DNA from: Linnemannia hyalina
Taxonomy: Eukaryota; Mortierellomycota; Mortierellomycetes; Mortierellales; Mortierellaceae
Direction of reading: 5' to 3'
Length of the DNA stretch: 64,000 nt
Assembly (NCBI GenBank): GCA_019671135.1
Contig: JAHRHY010000029.1
Location: forward strand, 186,001 to 250,000
The notes beneath the pieces were generated by a model, which was not told where the DNA came from, did no database searches, and saw nothing but the letters and a program-made list of their open reading frames with translations. Positions 56,020 to 64,000 of the stretch are shown in pieces. A program made the translations under genes and the position numbers. Within the stretch, counting starts at the first letter, position 1. The number at the start of each line of letters is the position of its first letter.

Positions 56020-56900
56020 AAAACCTTTTCCACAATGCCAACCCAACAGCAACATCAACACCAACACGGAGATGGCGACCCACCCTCTCAACCCCTGCCC
56101 TCAATCGAGTCTCCACCATCTCCCTCCTATGCCTCCATGGCAGCTGGAACCCATAGTAACAATAAACTTCTCATTCACAAGTGTTGAGGATCACCTTGCT
56201 GCTGCCGCTCTTGCACCAAAGGGAGCTCGCCTGGGCGACCTGGTGAACCCAAGAGCTGTGGCATACATTGTCCCCAAAACCATTTCTTCTGGTGCATTTT
56301 CGGATGCAGTCAGATCCACCCATTCAGCCTTATTCAAAGCCCATGATGACATAGCACCTCTCCATATTCTCAGCAGCATGGCCTTCTGTCAGAGTTTTAC
56401 TCTGATAACTGGCACATGACCAACGCCACTAACTTCTAGATCTTTCTATCGCCACTGACTTTGGGATCAACTGATCACTGAATGGCTTTCGCTGACTAAT
56501 CGCCTTTCTGACCATTCAGACGATACAGTTCTACAGAAAGACCTAGAAAGAACTATGGGCTCCGCCAGATCCCTTGAACACACATACATAGGTAGTTCAT
56601 ACGTAGTCTAGTTCCTCAGTTAATAACTCCCTTTTATTAAACAAGACATTACAATGTAACATTTCCTTCGTCTTCCTTGTCCACTCGCCTCGTTCTTCCT
56701 TTCGTCCGCCCTCGTCTTCTTACACCTTCCCTTGCGCTGATAATGTCCACCACCGCATCGAAATTGTGTACCACGAATCTCTGGATACTACGGTTGTCTC
56801 CACCACACCCATTACCGTCGGCGATAAGCAATTCGCTCCCCTTTCATCGACTGTTCCCCACATTATCACCCCTTTCGTATTCACGGACTACCAGTTCCAG
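56020..56900 (+). pseudogene. Non-LTR retrotransposon ORF1, copy 2, split by an LTR
   Basis: MPTQQQHQHQHGDGD starts at 56037. After a frame change near 56185 comes VEDHLAAAALAPKGARLGD and NPRAVAYIVPKTISSGAFSD, as in the copy at 1.9-2.3 kb. At 56386 a solo LTR interrupts the frame. Homology resumes at 56725 (cgctgataatgtccacc) and ends near 56900 (ttccagacttcc), before the zinc-knuckle region. It is 5' of nothing functional and cannot encode a complete protein. Confidence 0.7.
56387..56724 (+). mobile_element. Solo LTR, family A (CCTTC target duplication)
   Basis: The element runs from TGTCAGAG to CTTCTTACA, 338 bases, with the TG...CA ends of LTRs. CCTTC lies on both sides (56382-56386 and 56725-56729). 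Removing it and one duplication restores continuity with the uninterrupted retrotransposon copy at 1.9 kb, which confirms the boundaries. Its 3' 130 bases also occur at 279-408. Confidence 0.85.
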
Positions 56901-57500
56901 ACTTCCATAGTAAGAAGTATGAATAATCTGTGAGGAGGCATAGAAGATGGGGGATAGATGAACGAAAAAATGATCTTGCTGATGATGCTATTTTTAATTT
57001 ATAGGACCATTTGACGTCACTACTTTCGATATATGTTTCCTCGCATTTGGTCTTGCAAGTGTTAATGAGGATGAAGTAGCACCAAGTCAAGAACAAAATA
57101 AAGAAGATATGAGAGGAATCCGGGGGTTGATTGCACAAGTAGGATATCACAATTCGACTGATCATTTTTTTTTGAGCACGTTAGTATCCGGGAAATCAGT
57201 AGACAGGCAGACCCAAAGAATAAAGATCCCAAAGCCGCACACTCTTCCATCCCGACTGCCACTTAGACACAAAGTTCAAACCCTACGAACTTTGGAGTGC
57301 TCTTCTAAGCAACCAGCGCAAACACAATCTTGCACAAAGCACGATCTGATGCTGTATGCATTGTATGCAGAGTTTGTGTGTGTCGTTGATGTATTTTTGG
57401 GGACGGGTGGCTCCCTTTTCTATTGTCTGCTTGAGATCTAACGTGGAATGCTACATGAACAAACAAAATGAGATGGAGTGTTGCCTTGGCTAAGATGAAA
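56901..57500. other. Intergenic, nothing recognised
   Basis: This holds the 3' side of the ATP-grasp-like gene and the end of the retrotransposon remnant. No motif-bearing frame was found. Confidence 0.4.
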
Positions 57501-58469
57501 TCACTTGTGGCAACTGCATGCTGCTCTGCCTGTGACGCCATTGACGTGGGGTTCGGTGTCGACCTCCTTGATGGCCTCGCGCAGAATCTTGGTCGCCTTC
57601 CGTCCAGCTTCAAGATCATACGAGTTGACAATGGCCAGTCGGAACCCACCAGGCGGGTTGGAAGCCGTCGCAGGATCCATATTCTCGTAAAAGGGCACCT
57701 GTATGCTAGAGACACCAGGAACAGCTGCAGCTCTAGATATCTCAGCAGCTGGCGGCAAGCGATACGACCGTTGCTGCGACCCCCACAGGATGACGCTGTA
57801 CTGGTCGATCCGACCACTGTCGTCAAACTCCCAGACCTTGTCCACGTACAGCCGTACGACAGCATTCAGCCACTTGTCGCCATAGAGATCGGCCCACTGA
57901 GGGGTGAAGCGCAAATGCATCTCGATGATTTTGCCGCCGATTGTCTCAAAGTTGGCCATCCCCGTGTAGCCGGTTAGATGCTTACGTGCCCAGCTACCGC
58001 ACCAGTCCTCGATCTCGGGCATGGCTTCTTTGTGCAGATACCAATAGTCAAACATACCGTCGCTAATAGGCACGCCGGTCGTATGGCGGGACCAAACCAT
58101 CTCGCCATTGACAAACGCGGCATCCGTGCTGACATGGCGACCCTTCAGAAGGGTGCACCAGAAATGACCCGGTTGGAGCGACTCGAGAAAGGTCGCCTCA
58201 TCGGGGATGACACGGCTGCCAGCGCCCATGCCCTTGAGATTCATGAGCGGTTTGCTGAAGACTGGATATGAGGCCTTTGGTGGGAGGACACAATGGGGTG
58301 CTGCTTGCAGATCCTGGGCCAGTGCAATTGTCAGCTTGTTGTAAACCCAGCGGTGCTCGGGGCAGAGTTGCCAGGCATCGCAGTCTTCTGTAGGGATGAA
58401 CACATCCTCGGGGCACTTGATGTGATTAAAGAACTGCACGCGCCAGGGTTTGCTGTAAATGAATGGCAT
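57501..58469 (-). CDS. ATP-grasp-like protein
   Basis: A 322-residue frame starting MPFIYSKPWRVQFFNHI at 58469. The in-frame ATG at 58499 would lie within a probable intron or leader, because TTTTGTAG at 58490 looks like an acceptor; an upstream exon is possible. The middle contains HVSTDAAFVNGEMVW and HTTGVPISDGMFDYW, then GMANFETIGGKIIEMHLRF. A 'G.E.S.D....G' segment followed by an 'F...GG...E.H.R' metal site fits the second half of the ATP-grasp fold (usual form E-x-N-x-R). The C-terminus ends CSCHK. The substrate is unknown; ATP-grasp enzymes join a carboxylate to an amine or thiol. Family assignment is by motif only. A TGACGTCA palindrome lies about 340 bases upstream. Confidence 0.5.
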   Translation of the reverse strand: MPFIYSKPWRVQFFNHIKCPEDVFIPTEDCDAWQLCPEHRWVYNKLTIALAQDLQAAPHCVLPPKASYPVFSKPLMNLKGMGAGSRVIPDEATFLESLQPGHFWCTLLKGRHVSTDAAFVNGEMVWSRHTTGVPISDGMFDYWYLHKEAMPEIEDWCGSWARKHLTGYTGMANFETIGGKIIEMHLRFTPQWADLYGDKWLNAVVRLYVDKVWEFDDSGRIDQYSVILWGSQQRSYRLPPAAEISRAAAVPGVSSIQVPFYENMDPATASNPPGGFRLAIVNSYDLEAGRKATKILREAIKEVDTEPHVNGVTGRAACSCHK

Positions 58470-58499
58470 ACTGTTTTGCTTTACACCTACAAAAGACAA

Positions 58500-59635
58500 A
58501 TGACGAAGGAATGTGTGGTGATGTTAGCATTGCTATCAACGCATTTTACTCTCACTAAAACCGTGCCGCACTCGATTACCTGCTGTCTTGTCTTCTGTGG
58601 GGATAAATGTGGTGGCGGCCGTAGTTGGTTGGTCGTGACGGGTATGTATCTGTATATGTCGACAGGGTATGGGGAATGCGCAATTAGGCAGAGAGAGGAA
58701 AAAAGTGGTTGGGTGGAAGAAATGACGATGAGGGAAAAAGAGTGAGGCGAAAAGATGAGGGAGAATGGGAGGACATGAACATGCTTGGTGAAAACGCACT
58801 TTGATGACGTCATCACTTTGGTGCACACATGCTTAGGATGGTCGTGGGATGGTGTCATGACGATGACGAATGGATCGGTTTCCGTGAGAAACCAATAGAT
58901 CCGCGTGTTGGTGTGATGTTTGCCCGTTGGGCCTTGTTCTTGAGCCTACTACAGTCTATGCAAAATGTATCGAACTAAAGATGTGATACATTTTTGGAGC
59001 AACGCTCGGGGGCATAACAGGAGTAAGTGAAGAGAAAACCACAGTCTTTTGCGCTATACCCTTTTGGAGACAAGGGGTCCTTTGCTAATCAGCGAGAGCT
59101 TTTTTACGGTTTGTTTATGCGGATTGGATGGTACATGCATGCGGGATGCTTTCAGCAGCGAGCAGGAGGAAACTGACAAATAAAGGAGAGAGGAGAGAAG
59201 GAAAGATACATTCCCGTGGGAGATATTTTTGTATGCGAGCGCATGAGCTACGCCTCATCCGCCGACCATTGCAGCCCCAATAGTGAGGCCGATCGACTAC
59301 GTAGACGCATAGCGTAAACTGAATGCCATCCAGTCCCTTTCCAGCGGCTCCAAGGTAAATTAAGTGCTAGGTACACATGCCAGGTAGGGCTTGTCATGCC
59401 GAACAGAGAGAGAATGAGAGCGAGAGAGAGGTCGAGAACAGCTCCCACACAAACTTGCTCCCACGCGCCTGAAATGTGATAACTTGCCGTTTGCGCTGAA
59501 TAAAATATGAATGCATTGGGTTTGCAGCTGTTACTCTGTTCCCGATCAAGGTGGGTTGTTAAATAGGACAAGCATGTAGCGGGATGAAAGGTTTTTGTTT
59601 TTGTCTGTGGGCAGACGGTGATTACACGTGATTTC
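58500..59635. other. Upstream region of the ATP-grasp-like gene and spacer
   Basis: A CRE palindrome stands at 58805. The rest shows no gene, repeat or RNA that I can recognise. Confidence 0.4.
58805..58812. promoter_or_regulatory. Full CRE palindrome TGACGTCA
   Basis: GATGACGTCATC is a perfect 12-base palindrome with the consensus bZIP (ATF/CREB) site. It lies about 335 bases before the ATP-grasp-like ATG, on the promoter side. Confidence 0.45.
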
Positions 59636-59643
59636 ACATTTGT

Positions 59644-59858
59644 GGGAGTCTTGGAGGGAGTTGCCCTTGGCTGGCCGAGTCGTTGGCGTCAGTGCCAGGT
59701 TGAACAGGGTCACTTGTCGAGGGAGAAGGAGAAGGGAGAGTGGAGTTTCTCTCGGCAACTCCTGTATCCAAAGGAGTACCTTCGGGGTCAGCGGGCATAA
59801 CTCGGATAGCGGGCAGACGAGGAAAAGGATGTATGTATAAAAGTGTGTGATGTGTGTG

Positions 59859-59902
<44 letters not shown>

Positions 59903-60045
59903 GTATGTGTGTGTGTGTGTATGTGTGTGTGTGTATGTGTATGTGCTCCCTCTCAATATCGCGAATAAAGACAGTACTCAAGACCTGCTCGTATCGTGGA
60001 AAAAAAGGTCTTTTATGTCAATAACTATTCTCCAAAGGCTAGAAA
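59644..60045 (+). repeat. Dispersed repeat R1, copy b, with GT microsatellite
   Basis: It matches 11853-12250 from 'gtcttggagggagttgccc' to 'ccaaaggctagaaact'. The (GT)n tract here (about 59842-59945) is longer and differently interrupted. Beyond the matched end, 60085-60115 repeats 'ctcgtatngtggaagaaaggtg' from within the element, so a small local duplication followed insertion. Confidence 0.7.
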
Positions 60046-60207
60046 CTGCCATTGCTGCCAATGGTCAAAGGGTATAGTGCCTACCTGCTCGGCAGTGCTC
60101 GTATGGTGGAAGAAAGGTGCTTTTCCAGACACTCGCAGGCAAGCGTGTAAAATAGTAAAATAGCGAAATGGCCACCAGAAGCTAAGCCACTCCAAATCAC
60201 CACATAT

Positions 60208-60528
60208 TGTTACAAAAAGATGTGGTGGCTAGGCAGTGGCGGCGATGCCTTAGGTTAGCAGTCATATTCTTTAGTAGACATAGTATTAGTAGTGCGCCGA
60301 GCCCTCTTGTCTGCTCTTGGTCCTTTTACACGTCACTTCTTGGACGAGAGCTGTATTGACAAGAGTTTCGCTGGCGCGCTGCAGTGTATCGTTTTGTGTG
60401 ATTCTTTTTAGGACGTTATTATCACTTTCCCCCTCTCCAACCTACAACCCCCCTTTCCCCCCCGTACCAATTGAGGACTTAACAGCGGTCCTACAACTCT
60501 GGCCGTCGACCTTCTCCCCTGAGTAACA
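60208..60528 (+). mobile_element. Solo LTR, family B, copy 2 (ATAT target duplication)
   Basis: The 321 bases run TGTTACAAAAAG...CTGAGTAACA, with six-base inverted ends TGTTAC/GTAACA. ATAT stands on both sides (60204-60207 and 60529-60532). It is the inverse-orientation counterpart of 55567-55983, about 4.2 kb apart, and lacks that copy's internal duplication. Confidence 0.75.
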
Positions 60529-60532
60529 ATAT

Positions 60533-61247
60533 TGTCAGGATTCCTTGCTTCCCCTTAAGTATGTCCGCCTGTAGTCTGTCTGGCCACCACATCCCCTACT
60601 TTAGTCTAGGATCCAGAGCCCAGGTACGGTCCGGCCCGCCTGGCCGGCTCCCCTAGGCCCGACAGCCCCGACCCAGGAAGCTCTCCTGAGGCTCTGATGC
60701 TCTGCCGATCCCGCGACCACGATCCTCCTGGACTTTGGCCGAACCGCACCTCTATATAATAGCTAATTTAGGAAGTCAAGCATCTCGTGGCTCAAAGCAG
60801 AGTGAGCGATGCCAGCTTGAGCCACGATAATTCCATTCAAAGGGCCTTGTTGGAGCTCGATTTGCTGTTCGAGATGCGCGCATGAACTGTTAACCAGCTG
60901 GTCAATTATAGACGAGGCCAAGTGGGCGAGAAAAAAAGAGAAGCCACAACCACAGCCACGTAGTGATGGATTTAATGTAGTCATCTCAGCTATTACTGTC
61001 GTTTTTGTTAAGAAAATAATCATATTTACGGCGTAGGTGTAAACGAGAGAGAAAGCTTTTGCTTAAGATTGAAAGTATTGTCTAGTATAGGAAGATGAAA
61101 GGATAGGAAGAGATAAAGGAACGTAAAAGTACAAGTACAGGACTTGATATACCTTGGGGTACCTGTTGGAAAGGCAAAAGTTATCTTCTCTCTCTCACTC
61201 CAAAACAAGTAAGGAAAAAAAAAAAAAAAAAAATACCACAGCACATA
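60533..61247. other. Spacer with a GC-rich block
   Basis: 60590-60760 is distinctly GC-rich (for example 'ccggcccgcctggccggctcc') in an otherwise AT-richer region, which suggests a foreign or repeat-derived piece. A TATATAAT follows at 60754. The minus-strand frame to 61023 has no motif. A poly-A run at 61208 and poly-C run at 61261 flank the rDNA spacer repeat. Confidence 0.35.
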
Positions 61248-61810
61248 GTATTCCTATGTGGCCCCCCCCCCCACCATAGTACTGACTCGTGCCATCGACT
61301 GTTTAACTTCGCAGATCGGACGGGATGCGGTGGGTTTAGTTGTATATGGCCGTAGCTTAGAGTTATGTATTTTTCAATCAGCATATGTATGAGTGGACCA
61401 GTAGCTAGTGCGGTCAGAGAGACAAAAAGCCCAAGTCGAAAAAACAGCTGGAGTTCTGGACTTTTTGCTCGCTATGTGTATGAGTGAGCCCATAGCTAGT
61501 GCGGCGACGGAGTTCCGGACGTTTTCGCTCGCTGTGTGTATGAATAGATGTAGAAGTAGTGCAGTGAGAGAGGCAGAAGATTCGAAGAGCCAAACAAAAA
61601 AGAACTACAAGTCCCCGGGCAAGTAGAATCACAGGCAAAAAAGCAGCAAAAATGAGAAAAGTGCGTGCGCGGGCGGTGTAAAAAAGAGATCGAAAGAAGA
61701 ACTAGACTACAGTTCTTTTTACGCATATGTTCTAATGCCCTTAAACATAGCAGTAGAAAAGAAAAAAAAGAAAGGGTAGAAAGAGAGAGAGGAAATGTTG
61801 TTCTTTCGAA
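61248..61810 (-). repeat. rDNA spacer-derived repeat, copy 2
   Basis: It matches 51545-52100 with few differences and lies directly 3' of the larger 28S fragment. The order 28S 3' end then spacer is the same in both, so both derive from a normal rDNA unit. Confidence 0.7.
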
Positions 61811-62382
61811 CAAATCTATAGAACAATGGGCTTAATCTCAGTAGATCGTAGCAACAAGGCTACTCTACTGCCTACTGCTTACAATACCCCGTTCAATTAA
61901 AGTCGTCTACAATGGATTCATCTCTTCTAATATTTGAAATTAACACTAGCAGGAACTTCACAAAGCCTTTCCGCTCTGCAAGAAAACCGCGCATAGTATG
62001 ATTCAGGAAACCCCCGACGGGAGTCTCTATTCGTATTCAACTAAAAATCGGAAAAGGCGGTAATCGTCGCGTTCTAGCACGGGTTCTGACTTAGAGGCGT
62101 TCAGCCATAACCCAACGGATGATAGCTTCGGGCCATTGCCTTCTCAGGCAGGCCCAAACACCAATTATTCAAATGAACGGTTCCTCTCGTACTAAGTTCA
62201 ATTACTATTGCAACAACATTTCATCAGTAGGGTAAAGCTAACCTGTCTCACGACGGTCTAGTGGGTGAACAATCCAACGTTTACTGAATTCTGCTTCAGT
62301 ATGATAGGAAGAGCCGAGATTGAAGGATCAAAAAGCAACGTCGCTATGAACGCTTGGCTGCCACAAGCCAGTTATCTAGCTG
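61811..62382 (-). rRNA. 28S rRNA 3'-end fragment, copy 2 (pseudogene)
   Basis: On the minus strand this reads from ATAACTGGCTTGTGGCAGCC (62382) through GGCTCTTCCTATCATAC, GTTGGATTGTTCACCCAC, AGTACGAGAGGAACC (the sarcin-ricin loop, plus-strand 62183-62197), GGTTATGGCTGAACGCC, to the 28S 3' end near 61811. About 23 bases expected between TTCACCCAC and TAGACCGTCG (the AATAGGGAACGTGAGC region) are missing, so it is not functional. Upstream rRNA (5' of 62382) is absent and replaced by a C/T-rich tract. Confidence 0.85.
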
Positions 62383-63233
62383 TATGGCAATCTGGTCTTT
62401 CAGCGTCTCTCCCCTTTTTTCTGCATTCCCATTTTTTTTCCCTTTTTTCCCTTTTTTTCCTTTCGTTGACTTCTTTTTTTCCGTCCCTCCCCTGACGTCT
62501 CTTTCCTTTGCTGTCTCCTTGGCTTTTTTTCTGCCCCATCTTCCTTTGCTCCGCCCCGCCCCATCTTCCTTTTCTCTGTCCCATCTCTCTACCCTGTCTC
62601 CTTGACTATATTTCTCTGCTACGTCTCTCCGCTTGTTTTCTTGCCTGGTGCCCTTGCCTTTTTTTTCTCTGCCCCGTCTCCTTGATATTTTATCTCCCAC
62701 CCTCCTCTTGGATTCGTTTTTTGTCCTCCCCTCCCCTGAATCTTTCCCCTCTGTACCACCTTCATTTGCTTTAGTCTTTGCGATGCTCTTGGCGTCTAAT
62801 CTCTTGTGGGCAGTTGCTTGATCGTTGTCCATAGCCATCATTTGAACCCGGTGCATATTCTGCGTTGTCCCTAGGTGCAGTCTCTTGATGTAGTCCTTGA
62901 ATATTATCCTCCGATTCTAGATGCAATCCTCCGATGCGGTCTCTTTAAGCTATCATCTGATGCTGTCTCTAGTATTGTCTATGGTGTCGTCTCTGGGAGT
63001 TGTCGCTGGTGTGGTTCTTCCCCAGTATCCTTTGGTCTGTTGGCTTTCCTCCTGTATTCAGAACCTAGAACTTTTCGGCATGCCCTTGGCTTTTTTATCT
63101 TCCCCTCGAGCCCTTGTTGTTTGTCCTCCGTTCTTGTTGCATATCTTTGACACACCAGTCTTTTGCTTTTGCGCTGTTCTTCAGCACCCGTCCCGCCCTT
63201 CCATCATGTGATTTATAGGCTACGCTGTTACTG
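62383..63233. other. C/T-rich tract and upstream region of the small secreted protein gene
   Basis: 62395-62800 is a pyrimidine-rich, low-complexity stretch with a recurring 'ttctctgccccgtctcc' motif. From 62870 a 'gatgc(a/t)gtctct' phrase recurs. Open frames over it (Lys/Glu/Arg-rich on the minus strand) are compositional. Confidence 0.5.
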
Positions 63234-63241
63234 TATATAAA
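63234..63241 (+). promoter_or_regulatory. TATA box before the small secreted protein gene
   Basis: TATATAAA stands about 400 bases upstream of the ATG at 63637. C/T-rich leader sequence and a possible 5' UTR intron (CAAGGTAAACG near 63345) follow, which would bring the promoter to normal distance in the mature transcript. Confidence 0.4.
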
Positions 63242-63636
63242 GACTTCATTCTCAACTCTTCAAATCGTTCGCTTTTTCCTCAGCACTCAATTTCATCTCC
63301 CACCGACGCTTGCCTTTTTCTCATTACTATCCACACGCACCCAAGGTAAACGATCTTCTGGTAGTCTATTGCTATTTGGCGGCCTCAACTTGTCTTCCAT
63401 GAATTTTATCTCACATGCATGTTACGTTTTCCTGCTCATTCAAAAGCAACGCTGAATGAATCGTTGGAGGGACTCTCATCTGACTCGCACAAGAACCAAT
63501 ACTTAAATTCCACACGTTAAGAGACTATCCGACAGTTTCCAAACAGGTACGGTGATCTGAAAGCTTTCAAATATCTGGTTACATATTTCTCATACGGTAA
63601 CATACCTATCCGTACGTCTAAAATAGGTTTTCCGTT

Positions 63637-63864
63637 ATGATGCTTACATGTGGACTACTTCTGTTATTTGCCTCAGTGGCATGTGCTATTCCTTTTGAAC
63701 TTGTTTTTGAACTTTGCCCCAGTACTAATCAAGTAAGGCCAAACCCGTGTGCCAGGCCGGTGTGTCACCCGGGAGTTGCCTGTCCGCAGTTTATATCATG
63801 TCCGCCATGTGCTTGTGTCCCCGGTTTTGTGGAAAACGCCTCTGGCGAACGTGTGTCATCTTAA
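63637..63864 (+). CDS. Small secreted cysteine-rich protein
   Basis: 75 residues. The N-terminus MMLTCGLLLLFASVACA is a clear signal peptide, with cleavage likely before IPFELV. The mature part of about 58 residues has seven Cys (FELCPST, NPCARPVCHPGVACP, ISCPPCACVPGF), many Pro, and one N-glycosylation site (NAS). Spacing C-x5-C-x5-C then C-x2-C-x-C suggests disulphide folding but matches no family I can name. It could be a cell-wall, antimicrobial or effector-type peptide. It is expressed, if at all, from the TATA box at 63234 with a leader intron. The 136 bases after the stop hold nothing recognised. Confidence 0.5.
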   Translation: MMLTCGLLLLFASVACAIPFELVFELCPSTNQVRPNPCARPVCHPGVACPQFISCPPCACVPGFVENASGERVSS

Positions 63865-64000
63865 CCGGGTTACAAACCAGATACAGTTTAACACAGAACA
63901 ACGCCTCCGCGGCATATCTCTCCTCATCAGTAAGATAGCTTAATGGAATACACAGATACTAGCAGTGTTAAATTGAAGACATGAGCCAAATTCAAATCAT

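Noticed and set aside
62344..62856. A Lys/Glu/Arg-rich 170-residue minus-strand frame
   Set aside because: It is the reverse of a pyrimidine-rich low-complexity tract with no conserved motif.

Overview
This window looks like a gene-poor, repeat-rich stretch of a filamentous early-diverging fungus. Mortierellomycotina (Mucoromycota) is the most likely group. The inference rests on short GT-AG introns, pyrimidine-rich 5' leaders, Crinkler-type effector genes, glycosyltransferases with a single membrane anchor, and a dense mixture of decayed DNA transposons and retrotransposons. The genetic code appears standard. No database was searched; every family name comes from motif recognition.

Layout. 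1-2.3 kb: a palindromic element, an LTR fragment and a decayed non-LTR retrotransposon on the minus strand. 2.6-11.3 kb: a small unknown gene, a broken Crinkler gene, a four-finger C2H2 protein, an unknown Cys-cluster gene and an orphan Crinkler C-terminus. 11.8-15.5 kb: a dispersed repeat, a 1.1 kb element with 448 bp inverted repeats between TA dinucleotides, and a decayed Crypton-like recombinase gene. 16-21 kb: a convergent pair of type II membrane glycosyltransferases (GT61-like and FUT8/GT23-like). 22.8-30.3 kb: transposase relics (MULE tail, IS630-like DDE, Tc1-like DD34E) around an intact six-exon quinone oxidoreductase gene and a broken p47/Shp1 fragment. 30.4-36.2 kb: a secreted sphingomyelinase-like gene, a second Crinkler copy joined to a Helitron fragment, and a PIF/Harbinger tail. 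36.4-38.8 kb: an F-box/LRR gene.

39.2-48.3 kb is the most unusual part. It holds a tandem array of genes in which a FEN1/XPG-type flap nuclease is joined, through phase-compatible exons, to a Fanzor/TnpB-like RuvC nuclease with a zinc ribbon. Copy A keeps acidic residues at all seven FEN1 active-site positions and the RuvC D, E and D, but carries two apparent single-base frameshifts. Copy B is decayed and has lost its RuvC-II/III end. Fragment C is a third, partial copy. I know of no description of this fusion.

49.3-64 kb: a glycosylated membrane protein, an unknown 327-residue protein, two dispersed rDNA pieces (3' end of 28S plus spacer), solo LTRs with target-site duplications, an ATP-grasp-like gene and a small secreted Cys-rich protein. 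An AATTACGTCAC motif (bZIP/CRE type) recurs upstream of three minus-strand genes.
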